33,722 bases of DNA from Candidatus Loosdrechtia aerotolerans (GTDB lineage Bacteria > Planctomycetota > Brocadiia > Brocadiales > Brocadiaceae), in contig SOER01000038.1 of NCBI GenBank assembly GCA_021646405.1, forward strand, positions 1 through 33,722, given 5' to 3'. Positions 14,633 through 22,542 of the stretch are shown piece after piece. A model generated the notes under the pieces. That model saw nothing but the letters and a program-made list of their open reading frames with translations. It made no database searches and was not told where the DNA came from. The translations under genes were made by a program, and so were the position numbers. How positions within the stretch are numbered: the stretch's first letter is position 1; the number at the start of each line of letters is the position of its first letter.

Positions 14633-14821
14633 AAAATATATATTTATAATTTACTAATTATATCTTAAGAACTTGGATTAAAAATTTACACAAAGGGCAT
14701 AAATGCCCTGAAAATGGTGTTATTTGATATTAATGAGATATAAGTTTATGAGATGAAATGTATTATAAATATTCGGGCATGAGAGGGATTTTCGGGAATT
14801 TTTGCACTAAATAAAAGATGC

Positions 14822-16216
14822 TTAATCTTTAAAAATATCTTTATTAATATTGTACTTTTTCATTTTCCTGTAAAGGGTTTTCACATCGATTCCGGAAATC
14901 TTTGCAGATGAATCAATCCGTCCTTTACATCGTTTTAATAACCTGGTTATGTAAATGGTTTCACAGTATGCAAGAAAATCCTCCAGACTGCTGTTTACAA
15001 TGTGATCATTGTCTACATCTCCAAATTTTTCTTTTACTTGTTTTTGGTTGGGTATTGGCAAATTTACCTCATTAATAACATGATCTTTTGCCATTATTAT
15101 CATGCGTTCCACCAGGTTCTCAAGTTCCCTTACATTACCGGGCCAACTGTAAGACATGAAGATATTAAGGACGTTTTGTGAGATAGACGTAATCTCCTTT
15201 TTAAACACCTTGTTATATTTTTCAATAAAGTGTGTTACAAGTAATGGGATATCCTCACGTCTTTCTTTTAACGGCGGCAGTTGTATCGGGATAACATTTA
15301 AGCGGTAATATAAATCTTTCCTAAAACATCCTTCTTCCGATAGTTTATTTAGGTCTTTATTGGTAGCAGCGAGAACCCTAACATCAACCTTTATTGTCTG
15401 ATTCCCGCCAATTCTTTCAAAAGATTTTTCCTGTAATAATCTTAAAAGCTTTGTTTGCATGGAGAGCGGCAGATTACCCATCTCGTCAAAAAAGACCGTT
15501 CCCGTATCTGCATATTCAAATTTACCGATTCTTTGTTTGGTTGCCCCGGTAAAGGCCCCTTCCTCGTGTCCGAAGAGTTCACTTTCCAGCAAGGATTCAG
15601 GCAAGGCACTGCAGTTGATAATTACAAAAGGACAATTTTTTCTCTTGCTGTGATGATGAATAGCGTGTGCTACAAGTTCCTTCCCGGTACCTGTTTCACC
15701 AGTAATCAAGACAGTTGCATCGGTATTTGCCACCTGAAGGATAGAGTCGTAAACGCGCTGCATTGTATGTGATTTCCCTATGATGTTATCAAGACTAAAC
15801 CTCTCTTCAAGCTCCTTTCGCAAGGTCCTGATTTCGGTGATCAGGTTTTGTCTTTCAAAGGCACGTTGAATAACCAACCGTATCTCTTCAGCAGAAACCG
15901 GTTTGGTAACATAATCGTAAGCTCCCATTTTTATTGCGTCAACGGCAGTTCTAATACTCCCGTATGCCGTCATCATGATTAATGATACATCCGGAAATTC
16001 GAGTTTTAATTGCTTCAATAATTCAATTCCATCCATTTGAGGCATTTTAAGGTCCGCAATAACCAAGTCATACGATTCTTTTCGATATGAATCCAGCGCT
16101 TCCAATCCATCCAAAGCCGTATTGACCTCATACCCCTCTTTATTCAGAAGAATCCTGATACTACCGAGGACATATTCATCATCTTCCACCACTAATATCT
16201 TCTTTTTTCTAACCAT
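14822..16216 (-). CDS. NtrC-class sigma-54-dependent response regulator
   Basis: The 464-residue protein has the full three-domain layout: a receiver domain (about 5-118) with phospho-acceptor Asp55 in VIADLKMP and Thr84/Lys106 switch residues, an AAA+ sigma-54 activator domain (about 145-375) with Walker A GETGTGKE (174-181), the sigma-54 contact loop GAFTGA (221-226) and Walker B TVFFDEMG (241-248), and a Fis-type helix-turn-helix at the C-terminus (SSAKISGIDVKTLYRKMKKY). GGAG about nine bases upstream fits the ATG. It lies between the sensor kinase genes and the PII/Amt operon, all on the same strand. The natural inference is that it is phosphorylated by the neighbouring kinase and activates the sigma-54 promoter at 14568-14582. 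Confidence 0.95.
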   Translation of the reverse strand: MVRKKKILVVEDDEYVLGSIRILLNKEGYEVNTALDGLEALDSYRKESYDLVIADLKMPQMDGIELLKQLKLEFPDVSLIMMTAYGSIRTAVDAIKMGAYDYVTKPVSAEEIRLVIQRAFERQNLITEIRTLRKELEERFSLDNIIGKSHTMQRVYDSILQVANTDATVLITGETGTGKELVAHAIHHHSKRKNCPFVIINCSALPESLLESELFGHEEGAFTGATKQRIGKFEYADTGTVFFDEMGNLPLSMQTKLLRLLQEKSFERIGGNQTIKVDVRVLAATNKDLNKLSEEGCFRKDLYYRLNVIPIQLPPLKERREDIPLLVTHFIEKYNKVFKKEITSISQNVLNIFMSYSWPGNVRELENLVERMIIMAKDHVINEVNLPIPNQKQVKEKFGDVDNDHIVNSSLEDFLAYCETIYITRLLKRCKGRIDSSAKISGIDVKTLYRKMKKYNINKDIFKD

Positions 16217-16340
16217 TGGCTAGCTACTCCGTTTAAAATGGAACAAAAAGATTGATTTCAGCCATTTTTTGAAATTATAATATGTTATAACTAAACTAAT
16301 AACTTGCTATTTTATAACCAGTTATAGAAAAACAGTTGAT

Positions 16341-16355
16341 TGGAATAATTATTGC
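16341..16355 (+). promoter_or_regulatory. Possible sigma-54 promoter of the orphan plus-strand gene
   Basis: TGGAATAATTATTGC has the required ten-base spacing between GG and GC and a perfect TTGC -12 element. The -24 half is imperfect (TGGAAT for TGGCAC). It is 73 bases before the ATG at 16429. In A+T-rich DNA this could be chance. Confidence 0.35.
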
Positions 16356-16428
16356 GATACTTGTTTTTTAAAAGATTATACTGGGCTAAATCATTTTTTG
16401 ATTGGATTAATGTCCAAAGGAGTATCTT

Positions 16429-16797
16429 ATGCAAAAGATAAAGATTGTAGACCACGAACAACTGCTTTATTCGGAACCCGATGTCGTAATAGATAAAATT
16501 GTCGATAATAAGAGATACCAATACTGCAGGTTCTCTGCGCAGGATAATCTCTATAAGGAAATAAGCAGTATTGCCAGGCGCTGGAGAGACGGGGAAATAT
16601 CTCAAAAAACTGCTTATGAACTTTTAGAGATTGCATCGCTCCCTTATGAGCGATGGATTTTTGACATTATTGTTGATCTGGCTAAAGACACTATGCATCT
16701 TGAATACATTGCCTATGATGACGAACGTAAGAAGGTAAAGGCAATTGCATTTTTACAACACGGCAGTGAAAGATCATATAACATCCAATATAAATAA
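16429..16797 (+). CDS. Hypothetical protein, 122 residues, inside the ammonium-sensing cluster
   Basis: No family is recognised. The product is charged and soluble, with no membrane segment, signal peptide or cysteine pattern. It looks like two parts: an N-terminal half ending with a helical stretch (KEISSIARRWRDGEISQKTA, then YELLEIASLPYERW) and a C-terminal beta-rich part (IFDIIVDLAKDTMHLEYIAY, later KKVKAIAFLQHG). AAAGGAG (16415-16421) is seven bases before the ATG, an ideal ribosome site, so translation is likely. It is transcribed divergently from the sigma-54 activator (213 bases between starts) and ends eight bases from the convergent kinase gene. Its position suggests a part in nitrogen signalling, possibly under sigma-54 control, but nothing in the sequence shows a mechanism. 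Confidence 0.75.
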   Translation: MQKIKIVDHEQLLYSEPDVVIDKIVDNKRYQYCRFSAQDNLYKEISSIARRWRDGEISQKTAYELLEIASLPYERWIFDIIVDLAKDTMHLEYIAYDDERKKVKAIAFLQHGSERSYNIQYK

Positions 16798-16805
16798 AAA
16801 TCCGG

Positions 16806-19800
16806 TTAAAGAGGCAACGTAATTTGAATAGTTGTTCCCATATTAAATTTACTTTTGATATCGATCCTTCCCGAGTGTTCGGTAATAATATTATAGCATA
16901 TCCATAAACCCAACCCTGAGCCGGTTCCTTTTTTCGTACTAAAAAATGGCTCGAAAATTTTTGGCAGGTCCTTATCCGGTATCCCACAGCCATTATCGGT
17001 AAACTTGATTAACAGATGTTCACTTTCTATCTGTGTAACGATATTGATGATCCCGCCGTACGGCATGGCATCAATGGAATTAAGTATAAGATTGGTAAAT
17101 ACCTGTTCTAATTGATTGGGATGGCATCTTACCTGGGGAAGATTATTGCTCAAAAATTGATTTACCATTATATTATTTTGGGCGAGCTTTCTTTGTAATA
17201 AGCTTACAACATTTTGAACATGATGGTTAATATCGTGGTCTCCTTTTTCTTCCAGGATGTTCAGATTAGATTCCAATAAACGCCTTACGATTCCCGCTAT
17301 TCTATAAATGCCTTCCATCACAAGTTCCACGTATTTCCTTTTTTCATCGTCTTCGGATATATTTTCCAGGAGTAACTGTAAGTAATTCGTGATACCCTCC
17401 AGTGGGTTATTGATTTCGTGGGCAACACTTGCAACAACTCTTCCCAATGAGGCTAACTTCTCCGCTTCTACAAGTTGTGTCTCCAGCTTTCTTTTGGCAG
17501 TTATATCCCTGTAGACAGACCTGATGGCAATAATTCTACCGCTATTATCGCAGATATGGTTATCATTCAAGCTCACATCTATAATACTTCCGTCTTTTTT
17601 TACAAGCTGCAGTTCTAATCCTTTGGCAAGCTGTCCTCTGAAACGTTTTGGTAACAGCTCTTCCATGATCTTTCGCGCCTTTTCTGTCTGAAACTCAAAG
17701 ATGTGTCTTCCAATAAGTTCTTCTTTTTTATACCCAAGGATCTCTGCACCTGTTTGATTGCAGTTAATAATACTACCATTTTCATCATTTGTTATATAGA
17801 TGTCCGGAGCATTATCATAAAGGTCTCTATATCGCTCCTCCGATTCTTTTGTTTTTGCAAATAATCGCGTATTTTCTATAGCGATAGCTAGCTGCATAGC
17901 GATCTGTTCTAAGATAATAAAATGTTTCTCTGAGAAGTTATTTACTACTTTGCTTCCGAAATTAATTGTTCCAATGATAGCGCCTTTATACTCAAGGGGA
18001 AACCCCAGTCTGGATTTTATCCCCTCTTTGATCAGCATCCGATCTGACCAAAAGGCGCTTTTTGAGGTATTTCTCACGATGAACGGCTTACCGGTAAACG
18101 TTACCCGTTCCAGTAAGCTGCCTTCTTTTGGGTACCAATCACCCTCGTTGATTGCAGTATGATCGTACGGCTGATCTACTGCCAAAACCTCAAATCTTTG
18201 TGTTTTCTCATTTAACAGGACAATACTGATCCTGTCAAAGTCAATAATACGCTTAAGCTCGTTACTTATAGCTTTAAACATTTCAGGCATAAGACCTGAT
18301 GTGATGATTTTATTTATATTGTAGATAATCTCCTTCTGATGCTCCATTTGCCACATCTTGGTAATATCCTGTATCAATTCGAGTACCTGCACTATATTTC
18401 CCTGACTGTCCTTTATCGGCGAACCGATAAAATGGTAATATCTCTTTTCATTATCTTTGCCAATTACTAACCTTTTTATTTCTTGTATTTTACCGGTTTT
18501 GAATACGCGGTTTGCCGTACAGTCCTCAGGGGGTACTTCTCCGCAGCCGAAGATGCTATGGCAATTAGGTACTAAAAAACTGTTTATCTTGCCAAACCGG
18601 TCTTCGAAGGGTTTATTAGCCCATGCTATCCTCATATTGCTATCTATAAGGCAGAGATAAGCACCGATCTCAGTCACTATCAATTCCAGTTTCTTTTCCT
18701 CCCTCTCCAGTTCTAAACGCGTTTTTTCAAGATCGCTCAGCATATACAAAGTGGCCTCTCTGAAGTCTGACAGTTCACCGATAAGTTTTTTTATCTGCCT
18801 CATATCCCTGGCAACACCGACAATTTCTGTTACCTCTCCTTCGTTATTCCGAATAATACGTCCACAAAAATGCATGGGGATGTCTTCGTTATTACGATTA
18901 CGATAGGTAATATCGTAATCTTTTAACACATCATCATTTAAAATAGTACTCCACTTCCTGTTCGCAATAGGATTACCTTTATCATGCAAGATGATACTTA
19001 CATCGTTGCCAATCAAATCTTTTTCTTCATAGCCTAAGAGATTTAACGTTGATTTATTAACTGTTTTTATCTTGTTATTTTTGTCAACTACAATTAAAGT
19101 GTCAGTCATACTCTCGATTATATTATCTACGTAGGCCTTCGATACGGTAGTCTTTTGTAAGTCCTCGGTCATTTTATTTATGGAAGTAACAAGCATCTCG
19201 ATCTCATCCCTTGAATTCACGGATATCCTTTTATCGAGATCACCACTAGCAATGTCACTCATGGTGCGGGATATTCCTGATATTGGATTTGTGATCAATC
19301 TTCTGATCAGTATATACGTAATGGAAATTATGATTCCGATAGAACACGATGCGATACCAATAAGTATTATAATATTTGTCTTTAAGTTAGCATAAAGAGG
19401 TTCCAAAGGAGCGGTAACGCTTATAGCACCCCTTAAGTCACCTATTTTGTATCCCTCTTTTTTATATCCTGAAACATCTAGTTCTCCTGAGGGTTCGCCA
19501 TGACACTGGAGACATTCTTCATCTATATAAAGAGGAACGATATAACGAAATATCTTCTTGTTGTTCTCGTCTAATGATTCACCGGAAAACGCATCCTGCG
19601 GCTTTTGTTTTTCCATATTTTTTAAAACTGCCGTTTCAAAATCATCGGGTACATTATGAGCGTTTCTGTATTTCAGACTTATTTGTCGGATGGTATAAGG
19701 CGTGCTTTCGCTGATGCGGCGGGAAATCCCACTACCAACACTCGCCGGGTTAAGACCCTTAAAAGCCCTATTGCCACTCACGGGGTCGGTATTGATAATA

Positions 19801-19982
19801 TCCTGAACGCCTGCCAGATAACTGCGGGTAATCTCTACCTCCTTTACCAGGATCTCTGCCTGTTTTTTTATCTCTTCCTTTAATAAATAACGCTGCCTTT
19901 GGATAATCCACGTAAAGCAGATCCCCAGTATAAGTGCCAGGGTAAGACTAATGAATAAGATACATTTAGCACCCAGTTTCAT
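16806..19982 (-). CDS. Membrane sensor histidine kinase with periplasmic c-type heme domain
   Basis: The 1058-residue kinase starts with a membrane segment (about 8-27), then a periplasmic Tll0287-like (DUF3365) domain of about 170 residues holding a c-type heme motif CLQCH (157-161), a second membrane segment (about 202-226) and a HAMP domain (227-280). In the cytoplasm follow PAS 1 (about 285-395), a coiled coil, PAS 2 (about 430-545, with Cys474, Cys480 and Cys488 in NCHSIFGCGEVPPEDC), a GAF domain (about 560-710), PAS 3 (about 715-830), HisKA with phospho-acceptor His855 in VAHEINNP, and HATPase with Asn968, DNGCGIP and GTGSGLGL. No receiver domain is attached. The ATG overlaps the end of the upstream Amt gene by 17 bp and lacks a clear ribosome site, pointing to translational coupling. 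The heme could sense redox state, NO or another ligand; the true signal is unknown. Confidence 0.93.
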   Translation of the reverse strand: MKLGAKCILFISLTLALILGICFTWIIQRQRYLLKEEIKKQAEILVKEVEITRSYLAGVQDIINTDPVSGNRAFKGLNPASVGSGISRRISESTPYTIRQISLKYRNAHNVPDDFETAVLKNMEKQKPQDAFSGESLDENNKKIFRYIVPLYIDEECLQCHGEPSGELDVSGYKKEGYKIGDLRGAISVTAPLEPLYANLKTNIIILIGIASCSIGIIISITYILIRRLITNPISGISRTMSDIASGDLDKRISVNSRDEIEMLVTSINKMTEDLQKTTVSKAYVDNIIESMTDTLIVVDKNNKIKTVNKSTLNLLGYEEKDLIGNDVSIILHDKGNPIANRKWSTILNDDVLKDYDITYRNRNNEDIPMHFCGRIIRNNEGEVTEIVGVARDMRQIKKLIGELSDFREATLYMLSDLEKTRLELEREEKKLELIVTEIGAYLCLIDSNMRIAWANKPFEDRFGKINSFLVPNCHSIFGCGEVPPEDCTANRVFKTGKIQEIKRLVIGKDNEKRYYHFIGSPIKDSQGNIVQVLELIQDITKMWQMEHQKEIIYNINKIITSGLMPEMFKAISNELKRIIDFDRISIVLLNEKTQRFEVLAVDQPYDHTAINEGDWYPKEGSLLERVTFTGKPFIVRNTSKSAFWSDRMLIKEGIKSRLGFPLEYKGAIIGTINFGSKVVNNFSEKHFIILEQIAMQLAIAIENTRLFAKTKESEERYRDLYDNAPDIYITNDENGSIINCNQTGAEILGYKKEELIGRHIFEFQTEKARKIMEELLPKRFRGQLAKGLELQLVKKDGSIIDVSLNDNHICDNSGRIIAIRSVYRDITAKRKLETQLVEAEKLASLGRVVASVAHEINNPLEGITNYLQLLLENISEDDEKRKYVELVMEGIYRIAGIVRRLLESNLNILEEKGDHDINHHVQNVVSLLQRKLAQNNIMVNQFLSNNLPQVRCHPNQLEQVFTNLILNSIDAMPYGGIINIVTQIESEHLLIKFTDNGCGIPDKDLPKIFEPFFSTKKGTGSGLGLWICYNIITEHSGRIDIKSKFNMGTTIQITLPL

Positions 19983-21585
19983 GTTGTTTTAAGGCTCTTA
20001 ATTCTTCTTCCATCTTTTTCATCTTGAGTTCTCTACCGACAGCAACTTTAGCAAAATTCTCCAATTGCTCTACTTTTTTCTTCAACTCGTCCCGCGATGC
20101 CTCTAATTCTGACGTTCGTTTCTTTACGTCTTCTTCGAGATGTTCCTTTATATGTTCAAGTTCTCTTGTCCTTTCTTTTATTTTATCCTGTAATGCAACA
20201 TTCAGGTCCTGTACTCTTGAGATTTTTACAAAATCAAGCCATGAAGTAACATCTGCATATTCACTAATATTCAAACCTTTTACCTCTTCTTCACTGCTGA
20301 TCCGGATACCAATAAATCTCTTTAAGCACCAGAAAAACAAAAGACCTGTTGGAAAGGCCCATGCAAATGCTGCAATAATTCCCAAACATTGAACTCCCAC
20401 CTGGAGAAGCCGGTTAGCATGCGTTATAGAAAATGCAGATGCGGGAGTAAACAGACTTACGGCCAACGTACCCCATGCACCACAAAAACCATGAACGGAA
20501 ACAGCGCCTACAGGATCATCCACCTTTAACACCTTTTCAACAAAATCCTTTGCTAATATTGCAATAATCCCGGCACAGAATCCTACAACACACGCATAAA
20601 GAGAACTCACCCTGCTCGATCCGGCAGCAATGGCGACCAATCCACCCATAATTCCCAAAAGGATTTCTGCAGCATCCAATCTCTTGTTTTTCAGTCTCCC
20701 AAAGGCAACGGCACAGACACCTGCAACTGCACCGGCAAGGGTCGTGTTGATAATTACTAAGCCTATACTTGTATCCACCTGTAAGATAGCACCACCATTA
20801 AATCCAAACCAACCAAACCAGAGAAAGAAAGTACCTATTGTGGCCAGAGGCAGGTTATGGCCGTACATCCTGTTTGCAGTACCATCCGGGTTGAATTTTC
20901 CCATCCTGGGCCCCAGCATAATGGCTCCCGATAATGCGACCCATCCGCTTATAGAGTGGACTACCGTGGAGCCTGCAAAGTCAATAAACCCTAGCTTTCC
21001 GAGCCAGCCAAATTGGTTATGGTGAAATAAATGTCCCCATGCCCAGTGACCAAAGACAGGATAAATAAGACTTACGACAAAAATAGTAGTACAGATATGC
21101 GTTGAGAGTTTTGCCCTCTCTGCGAAGGCACCGGATGTAATGATAGCTGCGGTGCTTGCAAATACCAGTTGGAAGAATACAAAGGCATAGCCCAGAGAAG
21201 TTAAGTGAGTGTCTATACCGAAAAACAAAAAATTACTTGTGCCAAAATAACCTCCATAGCTTATGCCAAACATTATTCCAAAGCCGAGAAGAAAGTAGGT
21301 TATTGAGCTTACAAGAAAATCTAATATGTTCTTTATCGCAACGCTTATCGCATTTTTTGCCTGTACAGAACCTGCCTCAAAGGCGGTAAATCCTACTTGC
21401 ATGAAAAAGACCATGCTTGCTGAAACGATAAGCCAGATAAAATTCAGCTTTTTCTGAAATAATTGCAAAGGTGTTTCTGCATATACGGCACAGGAGGGAT
21501 AAAAGATTATTATGAGAGTAATGAGGCTTACAATGGTAAGTAAAATGAGCCTGTTATTCCTGATGCAACTCCGCCTGCCGGCCAT
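19966..21585 (-). CDS. Sensor-type Amt protein with C-terminal cytoplasmic coiled coil
   Basis: The first 440 residues are an ammonium transporter domain with a signal-like first segment, both pore histidines (His210 in DFAGSTVVHSISG and His365 in DDPVGAVSVHGFCG), and GAFAERAKLSTH. After the last membrane segment comes an extra region of about 85 residues predicted as a long coiled coil (about 455-535), including KERTRELEHIKEHLEEDVKK and FAKVAVGRELKMKKMEEEL. The latter pattern is the kind of linker that normally joins sensor domains to PAS or kinase domains. Here it ends in a stop, and the next gene, overlapping by 17 bp, is a histidine kinase. Amt-kinase fusions acting as ammonium sensors are known, including one from the anammox bacterium Kuenenia. 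This looks like a two-protein version. Whether it transports ammonium, senses it, or both is not decided by the sequence. Confidence 0.9.
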   Translation of the reverse strand: MAGRRSCIRNNRLILLTIVSLITLIIIFYPSCAVYAETPLQLFQKKLNFIWLIVSASMVFFMQVGFTAFEAGSVQAKNAISVAIKNILDFLVSSITYFLLGFGIMFGISYGGYFGTSNFLFFGIDTHLTSLGYAFVFFQLVFASTAAIITSGAFAERAKLSTHICTTIFVVSLIYPVFGHWAWGHLFHHNQFGWLGKLGFIDFAGSTVVHSISGWVALSGAIMLGPRMGKFNPDGTANRMYGHNLPLATIGTFFLWFGWFGFNGGAILQVDTSIGLVIINTTLAGAVAGVCAVAFGRLKNKRLDAAEILLGIMGGLVAIAAGSSRVSSLYACVVGFCAGIIAILAKDFVEKVLKVDDPVGAVSVHGFCGAWGTLAVSLFTPASAFSITHANRLLQVGVQCLGIIAAFAWAFPTGLLFFWCLKRFIGIRISSEEEVKGLNISEYADVTSWLDFVKISRVQDLNVALQDKIKERTRELEHIKEHLEEDVKKRTSELEASRDELKKKVEQLENFAKVAVGRELKMKKMEEELRALKQHETGC

Positions 21586-22198
21586 TTTTCACTCCTTGTA
21601 AACAAACGGTGATTGTTACAGAATGTGTATGGAATAGGTCACCAATTGAAAACATCTGTGTCAAAATCTTTGTTTGTAATTTTTATTAATTCAAGTTAAT
21701 GGGCTTATTTTGCGATAGAGTATTCGTTTGACAGAACCCTTAAGGAGATTATCTTCAAAATATATTTTATGCGTCCTCAATCCTTGAAAAACAAGGAATG
21801 TACGCATTGTTATTGGGCAATTAAATACTGTATTTGCCGTACAAAATCAAGAAAAAAGTTTTATTGAACCCCGTTTTGATTTGTCAAATCAAAACGGGGT
21901 CGTAAAAGAATCAATTCGCTATAAAGTAAAGAAATCAATAGAAGCAAATGGAGAACAACGTGAATTGGCTCACAGGCAACAAGATTATATAGAATTTTGT
22001 AAGTCAGGTTGAGAAACGAAACCTAAGAGATCCGTAAATGCTATAAAAGTATGCATAATGAAACTGCTTGATTTTATATCTGAAAAAGAATTGAAAGATG
22101 CTGTTCTCATTGTCTAAATTCAGACTAAGGAACAGCGCTATACTTTATTTTGGTGTTTTATCGTGGACGTGCATAGGCTGAAGACCTGTCAAAGGCAG
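21586..22198. other. Spacer upstream of the Amt sensor gene with a possible gene remnant
   Basis: No intact gene is supported in these 613 bases. A start-less open frame on the plus strand runs from about 21795 to a TGA near 22012 (parts read IGQLNTVFAVQNQEKSFIEP and YKVKKSIEANGEQRELAHR). It looks protein-like but has no ATG or GTG and no recognised family. A 19-codon frame (MKLLDFISEKELKDAVLIV) follows near 22059. Both may be pieces of one decayed gene. No sigma-54 motif was found upstream of the Amt sensor gene. Confidence 0.4.
21868..21900. repeat. Perfect 33-base palindrome
   Basis: A perfect 15-bp inverted repeat (21868-21882 with 21886-21900, starting ACCCCGTTTTGATTT) surrounds a three-base GTC loop. 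It is not followed by a T-run on either strand, so it is not a standard terminator. It sits within the start-less open frame described for this spacer. Confidence 0.75.
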
Positions 22199-22410
22199 GA
22201 CGCAGAGCGTCTGAGAGCACATTCCAACGCAGAGCGTTGGAACGAGACACGAGACAAAACCCCCTCCCCGTCACCACATATGCATCAGGGATGAGACACT
22301 TCGCTCCACTCAGGGCGACAGAATAGGGGTTGCCATCCTGAAACCCTTCATTCCACTCCGGATGAGGTTTCAGCAGGAAATTTGTCGTTCTGAGCGAAGC
22401 GAAGAATCTC
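22199..22410. repeat. Composite block of REP-like palindromes
   Basis: The block holds GACGC-AGA-GCGTC (22199-22211), TTCCAACGC-AGA-GCGTTGGAA (22222-22242), and the widespread unit TGTCGTTCTGAGCGAAGCGA (22383 on) ending AAGAATCTC, with a partial inverted relative near 22290-22322 (CTTCGCTCCACTCAGGGCGAC). Open frames over it (22158-22436 minus, 22362-22607 plus) are repeat-derived and not called as genes. Confidence 0.7.
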
Positions 22411-22542
22411 GGCAACGAAGAATCTCGTCTTTTCATGTCCCTTGCTTATATCATATAAGTTGTTTGGCAGTGCTTTCTTTTTGCTTCCTGGTTATATGTG
22501 CAGCATTATACTACGTACAAATAAAAAGGCAACAAACGCCGT

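Noticed and set aside
16306-16320. Possible sigma-54 promoter for the activator gene on the minus strand (TGGTTATAAAATAGC)
   Set aside because: The spacing is right but both halves are poor (TTA and TAGC), and such matches are expected by chance in A+T-rich DNA.
22158-22436. A 92-codon minus-strand frame, and an 81-codon plus-strand frame at 22362-22607
   Set aside because: They cover REP-like palindromes such as TTCTGAGCGAAGCGAAGAA, which commonly give spurious open frames; the plus frame also runs antisense into the ABC exporter gene.
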